Shown here: positions 22,197-35,184 of the stretch, piece by piece
Layout: each line of letters opens with the position of its first letter
Position numbering within the stretch: position 1 is the stretch's first letter
Origin: Cristatella mucedo
Lineage: Eukaryota > Bryozoa > Phylactolaemata > Cristatellidae
Assembly: GCA_009760855.2 (NCBI GenBank)
Contig: WPIO01000043.1
Coordinates: 1,118,001 to 1,182,000, forward strand
DNA: 64,000 nucleotides
Direction: 5' to 3'
Notes under the pieces: model-generated
The model's database searches: none
What the model was told of the DNA's origin: nothing
Seen by the model: the letters and a program-made list of their open reading frames with translations, nothing else
Made by a program: the position numbers and the translations under genes

Positions 22197-22925
22197 AACG
22201 TAATGTACCTCTGTCTGTAACTCCACATGGCCACGAAGACTATGTGGGTGTTACGCAAGAGAGTTTTGTACAGCCCAGTCACAGCTTAAGCGGCTTTCGG
22301 TCCGCATTTGGTAGCCAACAAACTTCATCTCACACATCAAAGAGAAAGTATGAAGCATAGCAGAGTCAGGAGAGCAGTTGAGGTTATGAGTAGCATTGAA
22401 GTAGCTGCTCAGGACCGCTGGAAAGCATGTGCCATAGTAGGCAGCAGGAAAGTAGTTGTCATTGCATAAGAATCGCGAAAGGAACTTGCACAGTCTAGAC
22501 AGCGAAAATCTTCTGCTGTCGCCAACGGTCTTTAAGCGGAGGAATGGAACAGCTAATGTATTGTCCATGCAGAACCTGGAGGCACGAGGAGGCTGGAACA
22601 GGTGCAGCAGTTTAGCTAGGTACGGAGGAGCCAAGCCGTAGCGGGCCTTGTATGTCAGCGTAGGAACTTGGCGTTGTATCTGCCGATCGATCTGCAGCCC
22701 TCATTGCTTTTCAACAAATGAGACACGTGGTCAAACCTCTGGGATTTGCAAACTAGTCTTGCAGCCATATGTATGGCCATCTGTAGTGGCCTAGTTGCTT
22801 TTTTGGTATGCCAGCCTATAGGGAATTACAATAATCAAGCCGAGACAGAACTGAGGAGCTAGTTAAACTTTTTACAAGGCAGCGTGGAATGCTCCTAACA
22901 TGCACTGGCTCTGCATTAAACAGCT
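22197..22925 (-). mobile_element. LF1 LINE 3' half
   Basis: Reverse LF1 from the cgtctgtaactccac 3' region up to the point corresponding to TGGCTTGTAAAAAATT in other copies. A separate LF1 5' part at 23577-25450 stops at about the same place, so the two may be halves of one element split by later insertion. Confidence 0.82.
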
Positions 22926-22984
22926 TATTGGCTTAAATATTTAACAGCTCACTGTCATTTTATTCTCTTGTTTCAGCCAAATTA

Positions 22985-23330
22985 ATTGAACTACTATTAA
23001 ATCGAGTTAGAAATCGTACCACCCGCTCTTCTGACTCAGGTCGTTTAGCTACGCCTCGAACCAATCTCAATTTCTTTGCACACGTCGCCTTTATTTCATA
23101 TGCAAGCACGCTTGAAACATACTCACCACTAACTTGGCGACTTACCCTACTTAAGATATTTAAAAGAAAGCTAAAAACTCATCAGCTTCTGGAAGAACTA
23201 GCTGGGTCGCTTGAATTGTCCTTTGTGTTCTGCTTAATGACACTGTCCGTCTTAATAGTATTCATGTTGACACCTTTCCTTTACATTGTATGCGCAGAGC
23301 CGAAAATGGGATTTATTTCTCTGGTATATT
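22985..23330 (+). mobile_element. Diverged L2-type LINE fragment
   Basis: The translated pieces NRTTRSSDSGRLATPRTNL and IFKRKLKTHQLL resemble the C-terminal end of LF2-like RTs (KHRTTRFSESN, FKKNLKTHLF), but at the DNA level it is distant. Possibly a third family. Confidence 0.45.
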
Positions 23331-23576
23331 TACATAAATTTCTTGTTATTATTGTAATTATTACTTCAGAATCATTTTCGTAGTGTATAGTATGCTATGT
23401 CAGGCGTTAACAGGCTTTAATGCATTAACAGCCAATAACCACTCGGGCTTTCCTAACTTGCTGACTGACTGAGCGTGCAAGCAGAGTACTTCCTCTCCTC
23501 AAGGTAAGGCCATCCACGACTAGGGTAACAAAGGTAACCTAGCTTAGCCAAATATGTTAAAGCCAACGTTTGGTTC

Positions 23577-25450
23577 GACATGTAAAAAGAAGCAACTGTG
23601 GGAGACAGCTCCTAATCTTGGATAGGAATCGGACGTGATGGCTAGCTGCAGAAGCTGTCTTCTGAATGAAGCTTTTAAAATTGAGGCAGCTGTCGAAAAC
23701 GACACCTAAATTTTGAGCCCGTGGTGATAGTCGCACAATAGCATCACCTATTAGAACAGCAAAGCCTTTTAATCCAGCCACACACTTGAGGTGTCCTATG
23801 AGCAGCAGTTCGGTTTTATCATTTAATTTCAGGAAGTTTTCCGACATCCAGGATCGAATATCGACAAGGCAAGCATTCAGTTTCTCAGTTGCCGCAGCAG
23901 ATTCCGACGGTTTGAATGACAAATGCAACTGAGTATCGTCAGCATAGACGTGATATCCTATTCCGTGAGCCTTAATCACTTTTCCGAGAGGTTTTATAAA
24001 TGGAGAGCAGCAAGGGACCGAGTACAGACCTTCTAGGTACTCCACAGGTGACCCTTCTCGTGTTTGAGACCTGACCCCCACACGACACGGATTGAACACG
24101 ATCAGACAAGTACTATTTAAACCACGCCAGTGCTTTGTCTGCCAGACAGACCGTTGTTCTAAATCGTTCAAGCAGAACCTCGTGATCAATGGTGTCGAAG
24201 GCAGCAGACAGATCTAGCAAAGCTAGGGCAGTGACATTCCTGTCGTCGTTGCCACGTATGTCATTGTTAACACGGAGGAGAGCAGTTTCAGAAGAGTGCT
24301 GCCTCTTGAAACCTGATTGAAATGTTTCTGACATTCCATTATTTTCAATATGTTCAACCAGCAGCTTAGCAACAATGTTTTCAAGAATCTTTGATAAGAA
24401 AGGAAGAAAGGAAACTGGCCGATAGTTTCCAAGGACCTCTCTGTCTAATCCAGGCTTTTTAAGAATGGGTCTAACGACTGCCGATTTGAAGGACTGGGGG
24501 ACGACCCCTTTTCCCGAAGAAGTATTAAAAATCTTGGTTATGGCAGGGCTAAGTTAGTCTGCTAGTGAAGACAATAGAGATGAGGGTATAGGGTCTCCAG
24601 GAGACAAGCTCTTTTTGCTAGACCTTATTAAGGTACCACATCGCATGAAGAAATATGGGAGAGCTTTTTAAGGAAGGTCACAGGATGTGGAACCGCGATT
24701 GCTTTAGTCGGAGGGGGTTTAATGGAGGCACGAATGTGCACAATTTTTCACTAAAGAAGGCTGAAAACATTTTGGATGAGCCCTTAATATCTGGAGAGTC
24801 AGACTTCACAGCATTGGCCAGTAAATGGTTTACTGTCTTATAGATCTGTTTTGTGTCCGACTGGCAGGAATTCAGCTTTCGAAGGAAAAAAAGCCCTGGT
24901 TTTATAAGCTTTCAGGTGGAAACTCGAAGGAAGTCTTTAAAATTGCTTAGATCTGCATCAGAACACGATTTCTTGAAATGACGTTCAAGCCTGCGCCCAA
25001 CCCGGCGCATCTTTGGGAGATTCTTTGTAAATTGAAAGGAATCTCCACGACTTTGAGCACGGATAGAGTGAACGGGAGCATGCTTGTCAAGAGCACTCCT
25101 GAGTTTCATCTTCATCGCATCAGTGAGGGTATCGAAGCTGCCGATCGAGTCTGAATGCAGATCTAGAAGACCTGAATCGCAATCAGATTTTAAAAACTTG
25201 TCCATGTCAATGCTCTGTAAACTACGTCGTTTGACAAGTTCGACCTTACCCTGTACGTACAATGGAGCAGGAACAGTAAACGAGACCAAACAATGATCTG
25301 AGAGGGTCAGTGGGCACACCACAAGGTCCGTGGGGAGGACATCCTTTGTGATCACGAGATCCAGAATGTTGCCACCGACGCGGGTGCTACGATTAACGTG
25401 TTGGGCCAAACCGAAATTCTCCAGACAGTCAAGAAATGAGCGGAGCAAGC
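23577..25450 (-). mobile_element. LF1 LINE with endonuclease end and RT
   Basis: This is the longest LF1 copy. On the minus strand, 25448-24912 is open for 178 codons and covers the endonuclease C-terminus (NFGLAQHVNRSTRVGGNILD) and the linker. RT follows: [12 protein letters not shown] near 24190, a degraded GVPxG region near 24040, then VYADDTQLHLSF at about 23955-23920, and DKTELLLIGHLK. Stops and frameshifts separate these blocks. Both the 5' end and the 3' tail are missing. Confidence 0.9.
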
Positions 25451-28130
25451 ATCTTCATGATGTAAGGGACTCGACGCTTCTGGAGATCGGTAAGCCGGTC
25501 AGGCTTTGAACGTCTTTATTGGACGCTCTATTAAACTCAAACAAGAGCTGAACTATCTCGTGTAGTTCTCTGAATGTGAAAGAAACATGTAATGTGGGGG
25601 AATCACGAGCAGGCGCTCTGGTGCTGCACACTGGCCCGCCTTTGGTGTGGTGAAGCCTGCCCTTGATGGACCGGCATTCCTCAGAAGGGGCCATGCTTCT
25701 CAGCAGAAGGAAGGCTCTTTTCGAAAAGGGCTCGGCAGTTCTCGGAAGGAGGCCGGAGTGAGCGGTCGGCGAGTACTAAATCATGACGCGGACGCAAAGC
25801 GGAGCTGTGGCAGCTGTCGCCTGTGGCAAGCCTTCGTGCGAGTAAACACATCTTGCTGCCCGCTCCAGTTTATAAAATAGGGTGAACTTCTGCCGATTCA
25901 GCAGCCTCAAATAAATAGCAGCAGCAGAATGAACTTTTGAGGCTGTTTTTGCAATATGCAGCCGCCAATAAAGAAGCGAATGACAAAATTCGAGCTGACG
26001 ACCACGGTCTCAATGTACAAGCCTCAAACCCATCCGTTAAAACCCCTGTAAAAAGGAAGTGGCTTCAACCGTGCTGATAGACTCGCTTGGAGGCACCTCG
26101 ACGGGAGCGCTTACTATTGTGACTGAAGCTGAAACTGGATTTTACGGCTGGTGACTCTAAGCACAACTCTTTCAGGTAGTGTGCCCCACGTGCAAGCACT
26201 CAGTAGGGAAGAGCGGGGCAGCGGATTGCTTGACCCCTTAGTAAAGGAGACACGCATCCCCGACTGGAGGCCACCGCTGTTCCGACCAAGTCAAACGACG
26301 AAATTGCATCCTTCCACTCAATGAGCAGCTGCCAAGTTTACGTCAAATAACACCATAATTTTTCTATATAACGTTTGATACTCTAAGGTCTTCCATCATG
26401 CATTAAAATCGAAGGTGGCCTCAATCCCCATAGATGAAAATCGCGACTCTGCCTCAGTCTGTACTCGAGCGAGATATGCATCCGTGCACCGAAGGCTTGC
26501 CCTATCAATTGTATGCGTGCAAGCATCTTCGTCCTAAGCCTCAGAAAGTGTTCACTTTTATTGATCGATGGAATTGAATGAAGACTCAATCATGTTCCCG
26601 GCAAAACAATTGCTGGCCGTTTGAGCCGGTGTAATGAGCCGGTGTAGTGACCCAGCCACGAGCATGCCCTAGGAATTTAGAGCCAAAGCCACTTTATACC
26701 CGGGGCGTGAAATAGGCTCTGCGAAATTATACCCACCCATATCGGAATCCCCTCTGAAAGATGAAGCTGGGCGCGAAATATTTTAATATAATTAACTCTT
26801 TTCATTATTACTGATTGCTCAGTGGCAATTATCCCAACAGAGAGCGTTCGAAACGAATTTCTGCCTATTTGTCAAAGAACTCCCGCCGATATAAAAAAAA
26901 AAGCGTATACATGGAAGAGAGATTTATTTTTAATTGATCGATTGAAGCCATTTTCAGAGGCAGCCGAAGCTGCGGCCATCGTCCGCTTCGCGGTTAAGCC
27001 AAAGAAACATTTGGAAACAACTTGCGCTTTTGTAGATTTAAAGCTAAACCGCTAAAATCCCGCAACAGCAGAGTGATATGGCCGGCAGCTCTTAAAACCA
27101 GTAATTGAATAGTGGGTTTACAAGATTCCTTATTAAATCGACGTCAGCTAATAATTAGGCAGTGTGAACGCGTTTCGCCGTCTGAAATGACGAAGAGTCA
27201 CGATGACTTGGCGGTTTGATACACTGAAGAGTTTTTTTACCACGCAAACAGAGCCTCAGAGCTTTACGTGCGCTTAATGTAGCTAAAATTCTGACTTTAA
27301 GGAAAGAGCTTTTAGAAAATATTATGCAAGTGAAGAATCAGAGTAACGAGCACTTGACATGATGATGGAAGAGAGCAGAGAATGAGCAGCTAGGGTTAGC
27401 GCCGGCGGGGGAGTTGTGAGTAATCAATCGCCTATCGAATCATAGGTGTCACTCTCAGCTATTGCTGTGACGGGATGCAATTTGGCCAGGAAGGCGATAC
27501 ACCGGCCTAGGCCGTTTAAAAATCCGTTATATTCTATCGTGAGGGTATACTCTAGCACGGCACACCGAGTCTAGTCGGGCCACACCTTTTTTCAGAAAGC
27601 TCCAATTAGGCCTCTGGTGACGTGCAAGGCGCATGATGTCGCCAGAAAATACCACGTAGGTGGTTGAGCACGTTTTCGTTGGATTAAAATATTGATTAAC
27701 GTCGCATAATCCATTGATTTGATGTCCAGTAAAAATGAGCTGAAAACCAACTGCTCCTCGATGAGGCGGTATTATTAGCACTCGCTTTAGATTTCCCCGA
27801 TAAGCAACGGCCCAAGCGGCCTCTCTAATAATTCAAAACATGGTTTACGGGAAAACACACACTGAGATTATTCGTGAGAATTATTGGTTCCTAAAACAGC
27901 CATCACCTAACGGTAATTTCGTTTAGTATATCTTTGATGCTTTGGAATGTTAATGATAAAGAATCCACAGTTCACACAACTAAGAGACCACGGCCAGACC
28001 ATGGAAAGGCGATAGCTAACTCGGCTGCAGTCTGTCCGTCACATGCGTTCTCCTATATGCCCATAATAATATATTAAATTAGCACACCTAGATGTCCGTG
28101 GGAGCAATACCCAGTACTTGATCATGGCTT
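25451..28130. other. No recognised gene
   Basis: Short open frames exist (for example 26822-27055, 77 codons), but none has a recognisable domain, splice context or paralogue. From about 27540 the sequence is similar to 32300-32780, the start of a duplicated unit of G2. GC is moderately raised at 25600-25880. Confidence 0.4.
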
Positions 28131-28290
28131 GATAATAATAATAACAATAAAAATAACAATAATAATAATGCATTTAATGTAGTGCCCTCAGAGAACTCAA
28201 TCTCTTTCTAGGCACTTTAAATTTGCTAAAAGCGAAGCTCGATCAAATGGTAAGTGGTACAGGTTCAATGAACCACAGGAATGACATGGT
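28131..28290 (-). mobile_element. LF2 LINE 3' tail, reverse
   Basis: AAT-rich start, then tagtgccctcagagaactca and aggcactttaaatttgct, the reverse LF2 tail, with a short piece of 3' UTR. It is absent from the matching place near 32770, so it entered after that duplication. Confidence 0.7.
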
Positions 28291-28756
28291 TTGGGGGTAC
28301 GGCCTTCCCCCCGACTTCCCCCCACCGGACATTTAAACATCCAGGGGGGGAATCTCATACAACCAATCCGAAGTATAGCATGAGGAACTTTTACCATTCT
28401 GACTGATTACTAAGAGTAATCTTAAGCGTGCTACTTGAGATCTACAAGAAAATTGTACTCCCTTGCACGTAAAGCAGTTTCTTGTGATATTTGTTTTTTT
28501 TACTCGCAGGAAGCAAAGAAAGATAGTGTTGTCATTCGAAACCACTTCAGGACGTAGAAACTTTGTTTTCCTGATAATTAATTAATGATCACATATCGAA
28601 AAGTGCCTGTGACATGAAATAAAACAAATGCACGAGTCGTCAAGCGTGAAACGAGGACTACTGAGTGAGACATCTAGAACTTACAAGTTAGAACAATCAT
28701 TCCTTAGTTGGTATATTTTGCGACGACATCTGGGAAAACACTAGAAACGAATGACA

Positions 28757-29075
28757 TGTATTAGTTGTTATAAGCTTCGTCGCAAATGTCACCTGACTTT
28801 GTGGCATTTAAAAAAAAATTTAAACGCACCTGTTATTTCACACTTTAGCGAGTTCCTGTTAATTATCTTTCGTGCACTCATTCGTGCTGATGCTCTGCAT
28901 GCTGTCACGAAAAATGCCTCCATGCTAACACCATGGGTGTAACTTCTAACCGTGATCTGTTTGTCCAAATTGTGCATATTATTAATGGCCATTTCAATGA
29001 TACTTCTTGTGAAGCTTATGTCGATCATTTAGAAACAGGTTAAGTTCTACGAGAGTGGTGAACAAATGTTTGTAC
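28757..29075 (+). mobile_element. Old LF2-type LINE 3' fragment, copy in unit 1
   Basis: Diverged sequence matching the end of LF2 (acctgactttgtggcattta, then the gctgatgctctgcatgctg region). A counterpart lies at 33590-33880 with matching flanks, so both descend from one insertion before the tandem duplication. Confidence 0.6.
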
Positions 29076-29849
29076 AATTGTATTTTTGTTATGAATTCTT
29101 TAACTCACCTAATCTGTTTGAAATTGAAATTAATTAGATAACCATCCTCCGTCTTAGCTAACGAGCTTTGAAAAGTTACACTGTTGAAATTCGTACCATA
29201 ATCAGACATATTGTTCTATTTTAACGCAATGGAATACTCGGATTAAAAAAACTTTGACTAAACATAACGCATTTTTCTACTAGCAAAATTACGTGGATTA
29301 CAAAGAATCTCGCTAGCTTTTCGAGCTATCAGCAAGTAGTGTGGTATTTCACGAATATATTCTGTGTAACTTACAAAATGTCAGTAACTTATTATTACAA
29401 GCTTGTGATTGAACTGTATCAATGTAGTTACGGCATCGTAAATAGAAAGCAATTTAAGAAAATCCTAACGACTGAAATCCTGCATGAGCAATCCGATTGC
29501 GTTTAACTTATAGAATGTATTGGCAATAGGTTCCTGTGATCGTGCCACTAGCCACTTCAATTGGTGCATATTTAAATAAAAGCAAAAGAGCTACTATCGC
29601 CGACTGCATTTAACAAACCGTGAAGTGTAAGTGCAATAGCCCTGACTGTAAAGCGGACTCAACCAAGCAAACAACTTATCGGTGATCCTAACGCTATCTG
29701 TAATTAGGTTTCTAGTGATGTGGTCTCACCTTCCCCTGGTAATATTATCTAAGAAAGAATGATGATGGTCAATACGCCCGTTAACACTCCTTCTGCTAAA
29801 CAATAGATTAATGCTCGTCTGACCGGTTTGAGCTAAATAGATAACCTAC

Positions 29850-29972
29850 CAGTCGTTAGAAGTGAGCTGGCAGTGGTCACACTGTTTGCATAAGACATGG
29901 ATGTGGTGCCAGTTGATGATATGGATGCTGTTTCTGTCGGAGAGTCTTGAATTTGAGCTTGTATTGGGCCTC
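29850..29972 (-). CDS. G2 Ser/Thr-rich exon (123 bp), copy 5
   Basis: Acceptor ATTTTTAG and donor GTAGGT (29849-29844) bound a 123 bp phase 1-1 open exon. The peptide starts GGPIQAQIQDSPTETAS and contains NSVTTASSLLTTG. It is closest to the exon at 34771-34896 (shared QAQIQDSP / PAQIQDSP), about 4.9 kb away in a tandem unit. Confidence 0.74.
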
Positions 29973-30138
29973 CTAAAAATGACAGCACTGCCAACTGCAA
30001 TATTTACCTTATTAACAGCAGAAAGTAGCTGGGCACGTTGCCTTACCGGGCCAGCAATGATATAATAAGTCGACGCAACTTTATTTGCAACCAAAACCTC
30101 AAACCTTTTACAAACGATAGATCCACGCTTCGATCGTG

Positions 30139-30141
<3 letters not shown>

Positions 30142-30193
<52 letters not shown>
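30142..30193. repeat. (TA)n microsatellite
   Basis: About 25 TA units, 170 bp past the acceptor side of the exon at 29850-29972. A shorter TA-rich stretch lies at the matching place of the next unit (35081-35118). Confidence 0.95.
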
Positions 30194-30196
<3 letters not shown>

Positions 30197-30199
30197 CAT

Positions 30200-32920
30200 G
30201 TGTGCGTTCCTGTGTAGTTGCTGATTTAACAGCGTCCTTTGCATAGAGCCAGATAAACCTTAACTTCTATTCCCATCACTCGCACATGACTATAACGGAT
30301 CTTCCAGTGCTGGATCCAAACCCGTGACCTCATTCGAATAGAGCGAGCACCATAGAATGATAGAAATGAAATTAAGAACATTTACATGCATGATATTCCC
30401 CTATACTTAATCACTAAATAATCCTTTTTGGTCAATGTAGTGTGAATCAATTTCGACTCAATTGAGTTTGTTATTGGTTTAAGTTTTCGAAATACTTCCG
30501 TCGATATTCAGAAAGTGCGTTCACAGTTTCCTAGAAATGTATTCTCGTAAACCTTCCGCAATTATGTATACTGGTAATAAAATGGGTGGCTTATTTGAAA
30601 AGTGATAAGGTGATAAAACTTGATTTGCAAGCATCGACTTGTGACCTGTTTGCTTACTGAACGGATCAATCTATTTAATTCAGAGGATACTAAAATGTAT
30701 ACTATGAATTGAATAGATTGATTAGGTCAGTAAGCGAACAGCCCGATAAGCGAACTGCCCAACTTTTAGCAAGCGAACAGCCCAACAGATGCTGAATTTA
30801 ATCATATATTTTATTTATTTATTCAAATAACTGTGGATATACATTTTAGGTACCTAAAATATCATTAAAGCCGTTCTTCGAAAAAGTAACATCGAAATGA
30901 CTGCAACTTTGAAGTCAATAATTTTTAGTTTCCACAGAAAGACAATTACTATTACGGTCTGAATGTTTACTTAAGGCAACAAAATAATTTCCTTTTTTTC
31001 ATCTAAAGGAAATCTTTTCATATCATTACAAGTTAGTTTTATTCAAAATAATGGTTAGAAGCTTGTTCGTCTTACTCTCATCGAAGCAGGGCGGCGTCGC
31101 CTGACATAAAACCTACTGCATGGAATCCGTAAAGTAACTGCAATTGGTGTACGAATAGTAAATCCTTTATCCGAAAAGCTTACTTCAGTCAGAGCTGCCT
31201 AATTATGAATGTACGGTTACTTTTAGTGGAGAAAGCACTAGGCGTGATACATTCAGAAGATTAATAACAACTTGGACCGCATACACATAAAATCCGAGTG
31301 CAGTAGAAAATCGCTGTCGGTGTTCTACATGTCCTCAGCTCTAAAAAATCAATATCGAGATTATCTTAGATGTACTAATGACAGTGTTATGTACGGGTAT
31401 CCCATGAGGTTTTCTGTTATTTCCTTGGTTGATGGGCTCAAATACATTTTCCAATTCAAACGAAAAACGATCCTCGCCTGACGATCCACTCGCGACAAAG
31501 CTCTAAAGTTAGCTATGATTGGAATGGGGAGCAGGAGACTTTTCTTTAAGAGTCTAGCCGAATCTATCCATGGCAAGTTATACGACAAAGTCTTTAATAA
31601 TACCACAAAAAATGAGATCACCGAGAGCAATTATTTGACGTCAAGCTGCTTACTAACACGAAATTGCATGGTACCTTCACAATCGCTTGGGGTTTCACAT
31701 GATCACTTTAAATTTTAAACTTACCTATTCTTCAATATATTTAATATGTATTTTGACCAGCTTCATCTTGAATGATATTGAGTTTTTGATGTATGTTGGT
31801 CAATTCATATTCCTGTTACATCAGATGCTCTTACGAGACTTATATAAATGCAGAACTTCAAAGAATCATTGGGGTTGTAGAAATCGCATTTGCAGCTGTC
31901 ACAATTAAGTTCAAAATATCCCAGAAAGTCTAAGACATTTCAGTTAGCGTTTTGAGATTTCAGCAATACACAAGAAGAATGGTTTGATTTAATAATTTTA
32001 TTTCAGGGTAATAAACGTTACCGTAGTTCGTATCTATTAGGCTCTGTGTGAACTTAATCCATATCTACAAGCGTCGCACATGCCGTGGAGTCTGTAGCTC
32101 TCAACCTACGTGTACGTTGCCAAGTAATAGGCTGCACCGTACAGTTTAACTTATCGGCTTGGCTTAAATCATCTATGAGGTTTATATTCGTGGCACAGTC
32201 GCACTCTCGCCCCACCGCAACGAGGACCAAAATAACACTAAGAACGTCTAAAAGGCCCGAGATGTGACGAGTTCACTTGCAATACTTTTGTGCATTTTAC
32301 GTGACAGTACGGTTGGTTAATCTCCATGGTGGCTAAAGCACGTTTTTTCGTACCAGATCATTGAGAGTTGCCGATGGCATTTTAGCATCCTGGAAAAACA
32401 TGCAGCTGAGGACCAAGCGTCGCATTGCAACTACCAACGCATTAGATTTCCATAATAAACCCTCGGCGTGAGCTGCCTCTGTCAAATTTCAAAGCGTGGG
32501 TTATATGCAAACATACACTAAGCAGATTCTTAAGAAATATTAGTTCTCAAGCAAGCCACCTCCTAACAATGATGCTTATTAGTACAGCTTCGATGCTTTG
32601 GAATATGAAGGAGGTGGAATCCGCAGTTGACACAAGTACGAGACCGTGGCCAGACAATTTTAAAGGCAATCGCTAACTAGACTACAGTCTGTACTTCATA
32701 TTCCTTCGCCTCGATGCTAATTCTAGCATACTGAAACCGCACATTTCGGTGTCCCACGAACCAGTACCTGATCAAAGCTTGGTATAACTTGAAAGACCGA
32801 AGGCTGAGCTCATCCTAAGCATATCCCAATGAACTTCCATATTTTAGGATAGATTAGTAAAAGTAACCTGAAGTGTGCTGGTAAACATGGGAGCTAAACA
32901 AAACTAGTTCCGCTCCCATG
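30200..32920. other. Unit sequence without recognised exon
   Basis: No gene is supported. It holds a short triple AAGCGAACAGCCC-type repeat (30733-30786) and a segment at 31707-31990 that recurs inside a LINE at 36733-37065. On the minus strand both recurrences end at TAG followed by GTAAGTTT. From 32300 to 32780 the sequence parallels 27.5-28.1 kb. Confidence 0.4.
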
Positions 32921-32924
32921 CAAC

Positions 32925-33195
32925 GATAACTACTCTCCTAATGCCGACTATGGCACATCCTTTTCAGCGGTCCTGAGCTGCTACTTCTATGCTACTCGCT
33001 ACCTCAACCGCTCTCCTCACTCGGCTATGCTTCCCACTTTCTTTTTGTTGCGTGAGACGAAGTCTCTTGGCTACCGAATGCATACCGAAAGCCGCTTAGG
33101 CTATGAGTGCGCTATGCAAAACTCTCCTGCGTAACACCCACATGGTCTTTATGACTTTGTGGAGTTACAGACGGAGATACATTACATTACATTCC
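32925..33195 (+). mobile_element. LF1 LINE 3' fragment
   Basis: About 270 bp of LF1 3' end from the aacgataactactctcc region to ACATTACATTACATT. It starts at nearly the same point as the nested copy at 19427, so short 3' LF1 copies of this length recur. Confidence 0.85.
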
Positions 33196-33589
33196 AAAAA
33201 GTGCCTCGACATTCGCCGTTCTGAGACTCTTGCAATACGGCACCTGCATAAAGCGAGTAAATCATATCGCAATTGATATTACATGACACATATAGCAATT
33301 TCTTTTCATACTTGTTTGTTTACAAGTAGTAAGTATAGGACTATATTGTTATTCGTAAAAACACCATGATAAAGAAATCATTTGATTCTTATTATGACTT
33401 AAGGATGACATATCGAAGACGTGTTTGTGACCTTGGAATCAAAGAAACGCATGTCACGCTTGAAATAAGGACTACTGAGTGAGATAACCCGCACCTAAAA
33501 GCAAGAACACTCATTCATTAGTTAATGTTTTCTGCGACGAAATTGGGGAAAATATTAGAAACGAGTGAAATATATTAGTTTTTATTGCT

Positions 33590-33880
33590 TTATTGCAAAT
33601 AACACCAGACTTTGCGGCATGTAAAAAGAAGCTAAAAATGCACCTGATTATTTCACGCTTTAGTGACTTCTTGTTATGAGTCCTTCGTGCGCTCATTTGT
33701 GCTGACGCTCTGAATGCTGTTACGAAGCACGCTTCCATGCTAACACTGTGCGTGTAACTTTTAGCCGTAAAAAGTGTGTTCTTTTAAGCTGTGCAAATTT
33801 TCATTGACCATTCTAGCATGCTTCTTGCAAAGCGTACTCAAGTGTGTAGATAGAATTAAGTTCTACTAGTGTGCCAAACA
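33590..33880 (+). mobile_element. Old LF2-type LINE 3' fragment, copy in unit 2
   Basis: Counterpart of 28757-29075. It has ccagactttgcggcatgtaa and gctgacgctctgaatgctg, both degraded LF2 3' motifs. It marks the tandem duplication. Confidence 0.6.
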
Positions 33881-34770
33881 AAATTAATCGTACTATTACA
33901 TTTTTATTATTTATTTTTTCACTTACATTGTCTCTTTTGAAGTCCAGCTTTGTTAGATAACCGTCCACGTCTTCACTAACTAGCTTTGAAAAGTTATTGT
34001 TGTTAAAACTTGTACCCTAATTAGACATAATGTTCTTATGAAAAGTAAGTAAACGCCTAAATCAAAAAAAATGTTAAGACTAAACATATATAGTATTTTT
34101 TCTTCTAGCTGAATTACGTAGATTACAGATATTCTCGCTAGCTTCCCGTGCTTTTAGCCAGTACTGTGGGATTTACCGAAGATATTATATGCAACTTCAT
34201 AATAGCCAACAGTTTATTTGTACAGGTAGGTCGTTGAATTCTATACTCTATTCTTAATTTTATACTTATATTCTATATGGTTACGGTAGTTTATGTAGCA
34301 GGCAGTTTAACTAATCTTTGAGGCCACGATCCCGTAAAAACAATCAAATTGTATCAACATTACAAAATGTTTGGGCAGTTGGTTTCAGTGAGCAAGCACC
34401 TAGTCATTTAACTCGGTGCATATTTAAGGTTTTAAAAAAGACCTGGCATAAATTGTGCAGTGCTTCAATTTAATTTTCTTTCGCTATAGCCTCGAAACTA
34501 ATGGGGAAAAGCTACTGCCGATGACTGAATTTAGCAACCCGTCGAGTGTAATTGCATAGTCCTGAATATAACGGGGACTCGAGTAAGAGCAGAAAATACT
34601 GGCGATCCTAACGCTATCTGTAATTAAGTTTCTAGTGGTGTGGTCTCACCTTTCCCTGGTAAGTTTATCTAAGAAAGGATGATAACGGCCAACACGTCCA
34701 TTAACACTCTTTCTGCTAAAACAATAGATTAATGCTCCTCTGACCGGTTTTACCTAAACGCACAACCTAC

Positions 34771-34896
34771 CAGTCATTAGAAGTGAACCACCGGCAGTGG
34801 TCACACTGTTTGCATAAGGCAAGGATGTGGTGACAGTTGGTGACATGGATCCTGTTTCTATCGGAGAGTCTTGAATTTGAGCAGGTATTGAGCCTC
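34771..34896 (-). CDS. G2 Ser/Thr-rich exon (126 bp), copy 6
   Basis: Acceptor TTTTTTTAG and donor GTAGGT (34770-34765) bound 126 bp in phase 1-1, one codon longer than the other copies because of an extra Gly in TTAGGSLLM. The peptide begins GGSIPAQIQDSPIETGS. Open throughout. The in-frame three-base length change supports coding constraint. Confidence 0.76.
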
Positions 34897-35080
34897 CTAA
34901 AAAAAATCGTAGCACTGCAAACTGCAATATTTACTTTATTAACAGCAGGTAGTAGCTCCGCACGTTACCTTACCGGGCCAGCAACGATACGGTAAATCAA
35001 CGTCATTCTATTGGCAGCTAGACTTGCAAATCTTTTACAAACTTTAGGCCCCACTCCGGTTGGTGCGTCTATATGTAGGC

Positions 35081-35118
35081 ATGTATATGTATATATATGT
35101 ATATATATATATATATAT
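35081..35118. repeat. TA-rich microsatellite
   Basis: ATGTATAT/ATATAT repeat at the same place relative to the Ser/Thr exon as the (TA)n at 30142-30193. Confidence 0.9.
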
Positions 35119-35184
35119 CCCCTAGATAACGCATTTTAAATATGAGTTATTCAATACTGCATCAAACTGAGGCAATATAATTTG

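Noticed and set aside
26822-27055. 77-codon open frame with basic, Lys-rich sequence
   Set aside because: No start context, domain, splice signal or paralogue. Frames of this length are expected by chance.
29846-30244. 132-codon minus-strand frame with a long alternating Tyr-Ile run
   Set aside because: The run is the translation of the (TA)n microsatellite. The part of the frame overlapping 29850-29972 is not in the phase of the conserved exon.
30733-30786. CRISPR-like short repeats (AAGCGAACAGCCC)
   Set aside because: Only three imperfect copies with irregular spacing in a clearly eukaryotic context; at most a degenerate minisatellite.
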